Shown here in pieces: positions 35,034 through 44,100 of a DNA stretch of 64,000 bases (the first letter of the stretch is position 1; every line of letters begins with the position of its first letter). Location: NCBI RefSeq assembly GCF_004216555.1, contig NZ_SGWQ01000013.1:1-64000 (forward strand), given 5' to 3'. Made by a program: the position numbers and the translations under genes. The stretch comes from Herbihabitans rhizosphaerae. Its GTDB lineage: Bacteria; Actinomycetota; Actinomycetes; Mycobacteriales; Pseudonocardiaceae. The notes beneath the pieces were generated by a model, which saw only the letters and a program-made list of their open reading frames with translations, made no database searches and was not told the origin of the DNA.

Positions 35034-35959
35034 GCCCTCCTCCACCTCGGCTGGCGACCGTCTCGGTCCCTGCACACCACGTGCTCGCCTTCGACGGTCA
35101 CGCCTCGGGCGCCCTCCGGGGAGCAGCGGTCACCCTTGCGCACGCCGTGTTGCACACCGTCCTGAGGCGGCGGCGTGGTGGGCGGGACGGGCGGCGGCCG
35201 GTGGGTCGGCGGCGGCGGTAGCTGGGTCGGCGGTGGCGGTAGCTGGGTCGGCGGTGGCGGCGGGCCCTGCTGGTTCGTGGGCGGTGGGCTGCTCGTGGGG
35301 TTCGGCACGCACGGCGGGCCCCACACTCCGCGCCGCGCCTGCCGGGCGTCGGCTTCCACAGCGGCGAGATCCTGCTGGTTGGGCGCGGTTCCGAGACTGA
35401 TGTCGACCTGTGCCGCCCCACTGGCCAGGACGGTGTGCGCGTAGTCGTGCCCGTCGGCCAGCAACACCCGAGCCGGAACGCGGCCATCCGGGTCCGGTTG
35501 ATGCGCACCAGGACGCTCGTCCCCGGCCAACCTGACCTGCTTGCCGAGCACCAGTTCCACGGCATGCAGCCGCGCCTGGTCGGCCCAACACGGTGGCGTG
35601 GCCCGGATTCCCGATACCCGCACCGCCACCGGCCGGTTGGTGAGGGTGTCCACGCCGTCCAGCAGGTTCGCCGACGGCACACCGATCACCGCGATCACCC
35701 GATCAGGTGCCGGCCGTGCCTCGGGGGTATCGCTGGTCTGGCCGACATCGGTGCTCGACGAGGCGGTGGGCGTCATCGTGGGAATCGGCGGCCGCGCGAC
35801 CGCCGAAGCCGGGGCTCGCCCCACACCGGCCAGCGCCACACCGGCCACCACCACCGCGAGCAGGGTGCCCGTACACACGACCGCCACCCGCGTGCGCTGA
35901 GACACACGCCACCACCAGCGGCGAAGTGCGTCCGGATCGGACTGGCTGCCGTCGCGCAT
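35030..35959 (-). CDS. Membrane-anchored SNase-fold protein with degenerate active site and Pro-rich linker
   Basis: 309 residues. One N-terminal membrane segment (VAVVCTGTLLAVVVAGVALAGVG, ~20-42), a Thr/Ser/Pro linker, then a staphylococcal-nuclease-like domain (RVIAVIGVPSANLLDG to DARQARRGVWG, ~85-215): CWADQARLHAVELVLGKQVRL, DPDGRVPARVLLADGHDY, and LASGAAQVDIS. The catalytic IDxPE segment reads GIRATPP, so the Ca-binding Asp and general-base Glu are lost. Then comes a Pro-rich stretch with repeated PPPPTQLPPPPT units, and a short C-terminal domain with a Cys pair. Likely a binding, not cleaving, surface protein. ATG at 35959 with GGGGAG upstream. Confidence 0.72.
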   Translation of the reverse strand: MRDGSQSDPDALRRWWWRVSQRTRVAVVCTGTLLAVVVAGVALAGVGRAPASAVARPPIPTMTPTASSSTDVGQTSDTPEARPAPDRVIAVIGVPSANLLDGVDTLTNRPVAVRVSGIRATPPCWADQARLHAVELVLGKQVRLAGDERPGAHQPDPDGRVPARVLLADGHDYAHTVLASGAAQVDISLGTAPNQQDLAAVEADARQARRGVWGPPCVPNPTSSPPPTNQQGPPPPPTQLPPPPTQLPPPPTHRPPPVPPTTPPPQDGVQHGVRKGDRCSPEGARGVTVEGEHVVCRDRDGRQPRWRRA

Positions 35960-36192
35960 TTTCCATCTCCCCGACATTTGTTCGAGCGACGTATCCTGCC
36001 ACACCGCGACAGAAGCCCGTCACCGACATTCGAGGGATATTCTCCGCACCCGCCAACAAAGAGCACCCAAAGCCGCGGATTGTCGATTTCCGCAGGTCAG
36101 AGCGCATGACGACTGCACATCGCCGATGCCCGTAAATAACGCGGCGCTAACAATTCACATCCAAGGCAATCCCACATCATTGCCTGAATCGG
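35960..36192. other. Gene-free region between SNase-like and TetR genes
   Basis: About 230 bp. It holds the promoter of the leftward SNase-like gene and the 3' flank of the leftward tetR gene, with a locally AT-rich part at 36110-36185. No inverted repeat with a T-run, RNA or open frame of credible coding character was seen. Confidence 0.4.
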
Positions 36193-36792
36193 TCAGGCCC
36201 GCTCGATTCCGAGCGCGTGGTGGAGCTGGCGTGTCCACCAGAGCACGTGTGCGGTCGAGTCGTTCGCCGCGGCGCCGGTGAGGCCGGCACTGCGCCGGAA
36301 GGCGCTTCCGTGGAGGGCTTCCGTGGCCATCGCCTGGTGCAGGGCCGCGACCGTGTGCCGGGTGTCGTCCACGGAACTTCCGGGTGGCCGAAGCCGGTGG
36401 AGTGCGTAGACGACCGGATCGAGCATGCCGCTGCCCCGGTCGCGCCAGCCCGCCGCGTGCAGCGCCACCGCGAGTTCGCCGTAGCCGCGCCGGTACAAGG
36501 CCTCCAGCGACTCGACCAACTCGTGGAGATCGGCCCCGCCGTCCAGCCACGTCGCCAGAACGTCCTTGAGCGCGGCTCGAAGCTGGCGTCCACCGTGTCG
36601 AAGAAGCTCGGCGAGCAGCTTGTCGCGATTGCCGAAGTGATGCGTGACGCCGGCGTCGGTCATGCCGACCCGCGCGGCCACCGCGCGCACCTGTACGGCG
36701 GCGACGCCTCCCTCGGCGAGCAGCGACGCCGCGGCGTCGAGGATCAGCCGGCGGGCCTCGTCCGGGGGCCGTCGCACTCGCGAGGTGGTCAC
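36193..36792 (-). CDS. TetR-family repressor
   Basis: 199 residues. N-terminal HTH: ARRLILDAAASLLAEGGVAAVQVRAVAARVGMTDAGVTHHFGNRDKLLAELL (residues 13-64), the TetR signature. The C-terminal ligand domain is unassigned. GTG start at 36792. It is divergent from the alpha/beta hydrolase, with two inverted repeats between them, so it probably controls both genes. Confidence 0.9.
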   Translation of the reverse strand: MTTSRVRRPPDEARRLILDAAASLLAEGGVAAVQVRAVAARVGMTDAGVTHHFGNRDKLLAELLRHGGRQLRAALKDVLATWLDGGADLHELVESLEALYRRGYGELAVALHAAGWRDRGSGMLDPVVYALHRLRPPGSSVDDTRHTVAALHQAMATEALHGSAFRRSAGLTGAAANDSTAHVLWWTRQLHHALGIERA

Positions 36793-36797
36793 GAGCC

Positions 36798-36846
36798 AAC
36801 ACTACCTTGGCGCGTCAAAGTAGTGTTACCTTGGCAGCCCAAGGTA
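36798..36846. promoter_or_regulatory. Two overlapping TetR-type inverted repeats
   Basis: AACACTAC (36798-36805) and GTAGTGTT (36820-36827) are perfect 8-bp arms 14 bp apart. TACCTTGG-CAGC-CCAAGGTA (36827-36846) is a second perfect 8-bp inverted repeat. The motif CTACCTTGGC also occurs at 36803. Both occupy the 67-bp divergent promoter between tetR (36792) and the hydrolase (36860). Confidence 0.75.
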
Positions 36847-36859
36847 GAAAGGATCAACG

Positions 36860-37585
36860 ATGCTCCCAGCAACGGTGACCGGCACGGGTCCGACGGTCCT
36901 GCTGCTGCACGCGGGCGGCGAGAATCGCGGCGTCTGGGCGCCGGTCGCGGCGCGGATGGCCGAGCACGGCCTGCGGACGGTGGCCCCCGACCTGCGCGGT
37001 CACGGGGACAGCTCCGGGCCGGCGACCACGCTTCGGGTGTTCGCCGACGACGTGATCGAGATCCTGCGCCGCGAGCCGGCGCCGATCGTCGTGGTCGGCG
37101 CCTCCCTCGGCGGGTTCGCCGCCCTCACCGCTCTCGGCGAACCGTCCATCGCGCGTCGCGTCGCCGGCCTCGCGCTCGTGGACGTCGTGCCCGATCCCGA
37201 TCCGGACCGGGTGCGCGCGTGGCTCGAGACCCAAGGACTCGCCGGCCAGCAAGCCGAACTCGTGGACGACATCCTCGAGGCGGGCCCGGAGCTTCTCGCG
37301 ACGACCGCGGCGTTGGACCTGCCCATCCTGCTCGTGCGCGGCGGACGCTCTCCACTCGGCGACGCCGACGCGGACCGGCTCCGCACGGCCAACCACCGCG
37401 TCACCGTCACCCGCGTGCCGGACGCCGGCCACCTCGTGGCGCGTGACGCCCCCGCGGAACTCGCGCACATCGTGTCCGCGTACGCCACCACCTGGCTCGC
37501 CGCCGGCGATGTCGTCAGCCGCGCGTTCGAGCTGCAACGCGGTGCTGGGAATCGAACCCAGGTCAAGGTCGCCAACTTGGACTGA
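36860..37585 (+). CDS. Alpha/beta-hydrolase with a chimeric C-terminus
   Basis: 241 residues. Fold landmarks: VLLLHAGGENRGVWAPVA (oxyanion turn), VAPDLRGHGDSSG, nucleophile elbow VVVGASLGGFAAL (Ser ~87) and catalytic His in VPDAGHLVARDAP. GAAAGGA precedes the ATG. The last ~18 residues (RGAGNRTQVKVANLD) are translated from a tRNA-like T-arm sequence, so the original 3' end was probably replaced where the defence island begins. The catalytic residues are unaffected, so it may still work. Substrate unknown; likely controlled by the divergent TetR protein. Confidence 0.82.
   Translation: MLPATVTGTGPTVLLLHAGGENRGVWAPVAARMAEHGLRTVAPDLRGHGDSSGPATTLRVFADDVIEILRREPAPIVVVGASLGGFAALTALGEPSIARRVAGLALVDVVPDPDPDRVRAWLETQGLAGQQAELVDDILEAGPELLATTAALDLPILLVRGGRSPLGDADADRLRTANHRVTVTRVPDAGHLVARDAPAELAHIVSAYATTWLAAGDVVSRAFELQRGAGNRTQVKVANLD
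37547..37570. repeat. T-arm fragment resembling the ssrA 3' end (candidate att site)
   Basis: GGTGCTGGGAATCGAACCCA here versus GGTGCCGGGAATCGAACCCG at 60799-60818 (the ssrA 3' end), in the same orientation; both continue GGTC. Over 24 bases only two differ, and those two are a compensating stem pair (C-G to T-A). Outside this core there is little identity. It is not part of a complete tRNA. Interpreted as the displaced end of a tRNA/tmRNA gene at the left edge of an integrated island; the T-loop itself is common to all tRNAs. Confidence 0.5.
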
Positions 37586-37646
37586 CCGTGCCCTGATACC
37601 AGGCCGCCAGCCGCCGTTCCGGTTCGAGATCGAATACGGTGGGCGG

Positions 37647-38195
37647 GTGACAGTCGGTGGGGGACATCAGCCAGCCGTGAGCCTGAACCGCAACCAGCAC
37701 CAGGGCCTCTACGGCGAGTCCTTCGTGCGGGTCCTGGCGTCGGCCGCCGGGCTCACGGTCGCGAAGGCCGACCTGGATGTCACGGGCGACGACTACACCA
37801 TCTGCCGCAAAGGCAATCACGGCGGCACCCGGCATCCGAAGATCGACGTCCAGGTCAAATCATGGTCACGGCGGTCAGCGGTGCATCACGATGGGCACTG
37901 GCATTACTCGATGCGACCGGGCCACTTCAACGAGCTGGCCGGCACGGATTTCCCACTGCCACGCTATCTGATCCTGGTTATCGTGCCGGACCAGCGGTCC
38001 GAGTATGCCGAGACCCGGCCGGACTCCCTGCTGGTCCGCTTCGCGGCCTACTCGATGTCGCTACAGGATCGCGAGCGGGTCGACCCCAACTCGACCGCCA
38101 AGGTGCCGGTGCACGTTCCGGTCGGCAATCTGCTTACCGTGGACAAGCTGCGCGACCTGATGGTTCCGCCGCCGGCATGGCGAAGGGAGTCCTGA
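37647..38195 (+). CDS. DUF4365 (nuclease-like) protein
   Basis: 182 residues. The N-terminal NQHQGLYGESFVRVLASAAGLTVAKADLDVTGDDYTI, then HPKIDVQVKSWS, matches the DUF4365 pattern, with E, D and QxK positions like a PD-(D/E)XK nuclease core (Glu ~25, Asp/Gln/Lys ~68-72). The C-terminal half includes RYLILVIVPDQRSEY and DSLLVRFAAYSMSL. DUF4365 proteins recur in phage-defence loci. GTG start at 37647 is the best fit but has only a weak GGTGGGCGG. Its stop overlaps the start of the next gene by one base (TGATG), so the two form an operon opposite to drmB. Confidence 0.7.
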   Translation: MTVGGGHQPAVSLNRNQHQGLYGESFVRVLASAAGLTVAKADLDVTGDDYTICRKGNHGGTRHPKIDVQVKSWSRRSAVHHDGHWHYSMRPGHFNELAGTDFPLPRYLILVIVPDQRSEYAETRPDSLLVRFAAYSMSLQDRERVDPNSTAKVPVHVPVGNLLTVDKLRDLMVPPPAWRRES

Positions 38196-39313
38196 TGACG
38201 ATGGGGCTTTCGGCCGGCGATCTGGCCGGCGTCGAGCTGGCTGGGATCGTCGCCTATCTCCGGGCGACCGGCTGGCGGGAGGCGGACAGCTTCGCGCGGA
38301 CGGTCGTCTGGGCCCGTGCGGTGTCGGAGGACGACACCGAAGTGCTGGTGCCGGACAGCCGCCAACTCCGAGGGTACGAGAGCAGCGTGGCCGAACTGCT
38401 GGCCACGCTGTCGGCGGTCGAGCGGCGCCCGAGGACCGAGGTGTTGCGCGACATCACCTCCACAAACCTGGACGTCCAGTACATCCGCACCACGCCGGAC
38501 GGGCCGAGCGGCACGATCCCGCTGCACGAGGGGTACCTGGCCATTCACGGGGTGCGTGATCTCTTCCTGTTCGCCGCGACCTCGGCCGTCTCGACCGATC
38601 GGCCCGCGGTCCTCCCGAGTACGAAACCCCTTGAAGCACAAGGATTCCTCGACACCGTCCGACTTGGACAGACCGGCAGCGGAAGCTACGTGCTGCGCCT
38701 GGAGACGCCGCTGCCGCAAGCGAACACGACCCCGCCTCTGTCGTCCAGGGACGTGTTGCTGCACCTGCACGCGGCGGTCAGCGCGGCTCACAACGCCGCG
38801 GTCGACTCGGTGGAGCGCCAAGACCTGACCCACTTCGCGGATCGCATCGTGGACGGCGTGTCGGCCAACCTGTGCGAGGCGCTCACCAAGATCGGTGGCC
38901 TGCGGCAAAGCGAGTTCGACATGCGATTCGCATGGGCCCCGGCCGCTCCGGTGGAGGAGGAGACACCGGCCGTGGCGTTCGACCAAGGCCAGATCAACGC
39001 CCTGAAACGCGGGGCGAGGTTTCTTCGAGAGTTGCCGGTCCTCCAGCGGGCGACCGTCGTGGGACAGGTCGTCGACCTGCACCGTGCGCCACAGGACAGG
39101 CTCGGCAAAGTGCAGCTCGAAGGCACCGTTCAGGGGCAGGAGGCGGCCCTGGTCACCATGCAGTTGCCGTCGAACTGGTACGACCTCGCCGTGGTGGCGC
39201 ACGGCGAGCGTGAGCACGCTCAGCTCCAGGTCGTCGGTGATCTCCGGTTCACCGGGCGCCAGTATGTGGTCAGCGGCGTCACGAGCGTCGAGATCATCCG
39301 GGAATCGCGCTGA
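38195..39313 (+). CDS. Unknown protein partnering DUF4365
   Basis: 372 residues, cytosolic. The N-terminus (VAYLRATGWREADSFARTVVWARAVSEDDTEVLVPDSRQLRGYESSVAELLATLSAVE) resembles a family of uncharacterised actinobacterial proteins with a small mixed domain. Next come IRDLFLFAATSAVSTDRPAV-type and VRLGQTGSGSYVLRLETPLP segments, and a C-terminal beta-rich part (VTMQLPSNWYDLAVVAHGEREHAQLQVVGDLRFTGRQYVV). No HKD motif, so it is not DrmC. Coupled to the DUF4365 gene by TGATG. Its 3' end overlaps drmB by 20 bp, convergent. Function unknown; a defence effector or sensor partner is a reasonable guess. Confidence 0.65.
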   Translation: MTMGLSAGDLAGVELAGIVAYLRATGWREADSFARTVVWARAVSEDDTEVLVPDSRQLRGYESSVAELLATLSAVERRPRTEVLRDITSTNLDVQYIRTTPDGPSGTIPLHEGYLAIHGVRDLFLFAATSAVSTDRPAVLPSTKPLEAQGFLDTVRLGQTGSGSYVLRLETPLPQANTTPPLSSRDVLLHLHAAVSAAHNAAVDSVERQDLTHFADRIVDGVSANLCEALTKIGGLRQSEFDMRFAWAPAAPVEEETPAVAFDQGQINALKRGARFLRELPVLQRATVVGQVVDLHRAPQDRLGKVQLEGTVQGQEAALVTMQLPSNWYDLAVVAHGEREHAQLQVVGDLRFTGRQYVVSGVTSVEIIRESR

Positions 39314-41144
39314 AGAACCCGCAGTCCCGGGTAGCGAGGGTGTCGACCAACAGGGCACGGTCCAGGTACTGGTTGCCGCGTTCGCAGGAGGTCTCCGAGG
39401 CGAACAGGCAGGCGTGGCAGGCTGCGCCGTACAACCGTCCGTGGACCACCGGATCATGCTCGGCGCACAGTGGATCCGAGCTGCACAGTCTGGCGGACTC
39501 CAGTGCCCGGTCGATCAGGTGACCGAGATGTGCCGACCTGCCGAGCGACACCAGGCCGCCGAGAGTGCCTTCGCTGTCCGGCGCCGCCGTGTACAGCAGG
39601 ACCCCGGCCATCGGCACGCCCTCGCGCGTGGCGTAGATCCGTTCGGCGATCCCCGCCGCGCTGTAGCCGGAATCGAGCGCCAGCTCGCGAATGAGCAGGT
39701 GCGCGAACGTATGCAGCAGCACGTACCGGAGTCCGGGCCAGCCTCGAGGGTCGACATCGCGTCGACGACACCACTCGTCGTGTGCGGGAATCAGCCTTTG
39801 CCGCGCCCGCAGGACGGTTTCGGCCTTGCGTTCCCATGCCGCGACAGCGGCCTCGTCGAATCGCAGGAACAAGCCCTCGCCGCGCAGTTCGGCACAGGGA
39901 ACCCAGGTTGGGTCGCCCTCGGCCAGTGGCGCACGCCGGCTGTCCGGTGTTTCCCGCACCTCCCATTCTGGCGCGTCGATTCGGGTGAACCCGTAGAGCG
40001 CGGCGACCTCACGAAGCCTCGGAACCAGCGTGACCCGGTGCAGCCAACCACGAGCCGAACTGGGCACTGGCTCGTCCTGAGTGGTGAAATCGGGATGTGT
40101 CACCACTTTCGCCGAAGTGAACGCCTCCCATTCCGGAATGGAAAGGTCTTCACCGGTTCGCGTGGGCGGGGATGCCGTACCACGGGCGGCGCGCGCCCGG
40201 ATCGCCCGCCAGACGTTGTCGAGCCCGTGCGGCTCCAGCTCCGACCAGCAGTTCTGCTTAACCAGCAGCTCCTTAGCCGGGCCCTCGTCCAGTCCTGCGA
40301 ACAATAGTAGTAGATCCCAGAATTCTTCGACGAGATGCTCGAGTGGATCGTCGGCCAGCGGCAGCGTGAATACCCGCAGCTGCATGGGAAACCAGCTGTT
40401 GGTGGCGCCAAGAACTAACGTTCGGGTCGACTTACCGCAGGTGCTGAAGGTACCGAGGTGCGGATGACGGCCCCGGCATGCCGGCAGGTTGATCGGCGCG
40501 TCCGCGCCGAATGCCTGTGACATTGGACGGCGTTTACCACATTCGTCACAGGTGACATACACATTGGCCGCTTCGCCGGTGCTGCCCGATTCGGTCATCT
40601 TGAGCGAGTGGCCAGATTCCGGCACGTCGCCTTTGTGTGCGTAGTACTGCCACGGAAAGTCGTCCAGGTGCCCTTCTTCACACGCCAGCACGAAACGTGC
40701 GGGGAGGGCTGGGGGACGATTCGAGCCACTTCCCTTGCATGAATGCACATACTTGTTCCTATCCGGTCTCGCCGAATTGGGAACCAGTTCGAAATAGTCG
40801 AAGTTCGCGCGGCCGAGACGGTTGCACCGGGAGCAGCGCAGCCAGGTGGGGAAGAGTTGAACCGGCACCCCGACTTTGGCCCACGAGCCGAACGGATCGT
40901 AGGTTTCCTGCTCGTACGGCGGAAGGCGAAGATGGGCGACCTGGTTACCGAGCTTCGCCCGGACGGCGGCCAGCAGGCGTTCCTCGACGATCTCCGTCGA
41001 CTTCTCCACCTTCCAGGCGTCGAGCCCCTGCATGATCACCGACAGGTTCGGCAGATCGGCCATCGCGCCGACACCGTAGGTGTGCAGCAACTGGTTCGGC
41101 CGCAATGTGCCGACCCGGAGCGGTTGTGGGTCCGGCGAGGTCAC
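39294..41144 (-). CDS. drmB: DISARM protein DrmB (DUF1998)
   Basis: 616 residues. The N-terminus (LRVGTLRPNQLLHTYGVGAMADLPNLSVIMQGLDAW) is typical of DrmB. Multiple zinc-binding pairs follow: WLRCSRCNRLGR (~100), LACEEGHLDDFPW (~155), YVTCDECGKRRPM (~198) and HLGTFSTCGKS. The C-terminal DUF1998 domain has LLHTFAHLLIRELALDSGYSAAGIAERIYA, GVLLYTAAPDSEGTLGGLVSLGR and the closing Cys cluster GAACHACLFASETSCERGN. In DISARM, DrmA and DrmB form the core complex that acts with the methylase against incoming phage DNA. Its ATG overlaps the drmA stop (ATGA). Length normal. Confidence 0.88.
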   Translation of the reverse strand: MTSPDPQPLRVGTLRPNQLLHTYGVGAMADLPNLSVIMQGLDAWKVEKSTEIVEERLLAAVRAKLGNQVAHLRLPPYEQETYDPFGSWAKVGVPVQLFPTWLRCSRCNRLGRANFDYFELVPNSARPDRNKYVHSCKGSGSNRPPALPARFVLACEEGHLDDFPWQYYAHKGDVPESGHSLKMTESGSTGEAANVYVTCDECGKRRPMSQAFGADAPINLPACRGRHPHLGTFSTCGKSTRTLVLGATNSWFPMQLRVFTLPLADDPLEHLVEEFWDLLLLFAGLDEGPAKELLVKQNCWSELEPHGLDNVWRAIRARAARGTASPPTRTGEDLSIPEWEAFTSAKVVTHPDFTTQDEPVPSSARGWLHRVTLVPRLREVAALYGFTRIDAPEWEVRETPDSRRAPLAEGDPTWVPCAELRGEGLFLRFDEAAVAAWERKAETVLRARQRLIPAHDEWCRRRDVDPRGWPGLRYVLLHTFAHLLIRELALDSGYSAAGIAERIYATREGVPMAGVLLYTAAPDSEGTLGGLVSLGRSAHLGHLIDRALESARLCSSDPLCAEHDPVVHGRLYGAACHACLFASETSCERGNQYLDRALLVDTLATRDCGFFSAIPG

Positions 41145-44100
41145 TGGTCTCCCCCGTTTCCGTCGTCGGGCAGCACGAACGGCTCGAACGGCGGCCCGTC
41201 GTCACCGTCGTATCCGCCCGTCGGCTGCATCAGCAGTTGCACTCCCGGCTCGACATCCCGCAGCGACAGTGACACGGTGCGATGTCCCCAGCGCGGCTGT
41301 TCGCCTGGCCGGTACAGCAGGCCGTCGATGTCGTCGGAACCGCTCCCCCGCCCGTAACCGAGGCGACGGCCGGGAACTCGACGCTGCCTCTCCCATGTGG
41401 ACAGTCGAGCGTCCAGCTCCTCCTCGACCCGGCGGGCCACCTCGCGGTCGGTGATCTCCTCCGCGCGGCGCCTCACGTACCGAACGACGTGGTCGGCCAG
41501 CTCGGAGGTCTTGCTGAACTCCTGCGCGCCGAGGTTTCCGTTGTACCTCGGGCCCAGTTCGCGAACGAGCGAGACCAGCAGCCCGGTCAGCCCGCGGTCC
41601 ACGGCGCGCTCGGCGAACGGTGTCACGGACAGCGCTTCCACGTGGGCATACGCGGTGGCATGGAAGTGCTCAAAAGTCTCGTAGTGCGACAGGTCCCTCG
41701 GCCGGGCCCAGTTGTACACGGTGAACACCAGTCCGGGTGCCGCTCGTCCCACACGACTGGTCGCCTGGATGTACTCCGCCGTGGATTTCGGCTGACTGCA
41801 CACCACCATGGCGCCAAGACGTGACACGTCGACGCCGACGGCGATCATGTTGGTCGCCAGCAGCACATCGATCGGGCGAGGCGCGTCCTTGCCGGCACCA
41901 CGCGGGAACGGCACCTGAAGCCGGTCGAGCAACGGGCGAATCTGGTCGGACGTCAGCCGCGAGGTCAGCTCCTCGATGATCGGATCTGGTCGCCGGAGCA
42001 GACCGCGCTCACCGGCTCTGCCCAGCCGGGCGGTCACGTCGTCCTCCGCGAGACGGCGCATCCCGCCCAGGTCGCGCAGGCTGTTGAAATATCCGACCAG
42101 GGTCATGTAAGGGTCGGTCACCTCGTTGCGCCCGTACTTGACGTGCAGTTTCTGGGCGGCGCCGAGCACCGAGACATACACCCGGATCAGGGTCGACTTG
42201 ATCCGCGCGCCGTGCCCGCAGATGCCGACATAGCGCCGGCCCGGCGTGCTGGCCGTGTCCCGCTGCCTGGCAAAGAAGTTGTCGTTCGCGGACAGGCCGG
42301 GCGGTGGGAACACCTCGGTGCGCCGGTTGAACAATGCGGAGATCTGCCGGTTCGCTCGCCGCACGGTCGCCGTTGACGCGATGACCTTCGGCCGCACGTC
42401 TCGCCCCGTGTGCGGATTGCGCCAGGTGGCGAGTCGGTCGACGGCGCTTTCATAGAGGCCGACGAGAGAACCGAGCGGGCCCGAGATCAGGTGCAACTCG
42501 TCCTGGATGATCAAGTCCGGGGGGCGCAGCGCCGGCACCTCGACGATCTGCGCGGCCGGCGCGTCCGGCCTCGGCGGATGCCTGGTCGATTCCCAGTCCT
42601 TCGCCGCGATGTCGTCGGTGACAAGCCCGTGTCGCTGACAGCGCTTGCGCACCCGGCCGAACAGCGCCGCAGTCTCACCCTTCCACGGCAGTTGCGCGAA
42701 CTTGTCCACAGTACCGATCAGCAAGGCCGGCGGGTGCCGGTAGATCTCCTCGTCGACGACGAGCACCGGCAGCCCTTTGCGTTGCTCCGCCTCGGCGCCC
42801 CGGCCCGGGAAGTTGACCGTCCCAAATGGACAGTCGAGGTCCGGGCAGACGACGATGGTGCGGCGATAAGCCTTGAGTACCAAGATATCCCGGCCAGGGT
42901 CGATCGCGCTGCCGCACCATGGGCAGCTGGAAAGCTGGTGTGGCGAGCCCTGTCCCCTGTGCCCCGGTCCCGCGTTGCGCCGGCGGCTCTTCAGCCAGTC
43001 CGCCGCGTGCTCGTTCGTGTTCGGCGTGACCCGCATGCCCACCCACATCCCGATGCGGAACGGCACCTCGCCCCAGATGCCCTCGTCCTGCCGGCGCAGC
43101 ACCTCGGCGGCACAGATGAGCGTGGTGGCGCGCTCGAACTGCTGGATGGTCAGCAGCCGTAACGTGTAGCGCATCAGCACCGCGACGCCGTCCCGCGCGT
43201 TGAGGTCGCCGTAGTCGGGCTGCCGCCTGCGGATGGCGATGGTGTACGCGGTCAGCCCGAGGTACGCCTCGGTCTTGCCGCCACCGGTCGGAAACCAGAG
43301 GAGGTCGGCGACCGCCAGGTCGTGGTCCTCGGACCGCTCGGGATGTGCCGGGTCGGTCAGCGCGCAGAGGTTCAGCAATACGAAGGCCAACTGGAACGGC
43401 CGCCAGCGCGGCACATCCGTCACCTCGGTGACCACCGCGCTCAGTGTCTTCGTGGTGTCCTTGCGCCGGATCGCGGCGGCTTGGGTGTGCACACGCTGCA
43501 AGTGCATCGCACGATTGGCGAACCCGAACGCCCGGCGGGCCTCCGGGTCACGCGCGAGCAGGTCGATCCCGGCCGCGATCCGATCGGCGGTTCGCCCCGC
43601 CGCGTCGAGGTTGTCCCGCGCAGTGGCGGCGAACTCGGCCAGGTGATGGCCGTCCTCGCCGATCTCCGAGCGCCGCCGCTCGATCCAGGCGCGGTATCCG
43701 GCGACCAGCGGACGCAGGGCATCGGCGACACCCGCATCCGAGGAGTCCGCGAGGTCGGCGAGCGCACCCATCTCGAGCACGAGGTCCGCCAGTTCGGCGA
43801 GATCGGGATCGGTTTTCACGCTCGGCACGTCCGTCGCCGCGATCTCGTACTCCGGCACCGTCCGGGTGTGAATTCGCTTGGCGCGCAACAGATTCAGCTG
43901 ATCGACCTCGACGTGTACCGCCGCGCCGCTGCCGACCGCGAACTCGGGCGTGAACCGGTAGGCCATGGCCAGCCGTTCCCGTTCCGCCGCGTCGTCCGGG
44001 TCTCCGCTCCGTGATCGTTCCGGGCGCGGCAGAAAGACCGCGTCCGCGCCGGGGCCGGCGGCGGACAGGCGCACCTGGAAGGTCCAGGAGGGTGCGTGTC

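Noticed and set aside
37530-37640. Complete tRNA gene on the minus strand
   Set aside because: Only a T-arm is convincing; no matching acceptor, D or anticodon arms could be folded.
38195-39313. This gene as drmC
   Set aside because: No HxK(x)4D phospholipase-D motif, and it lies on the strand opposite to the other drm genes.
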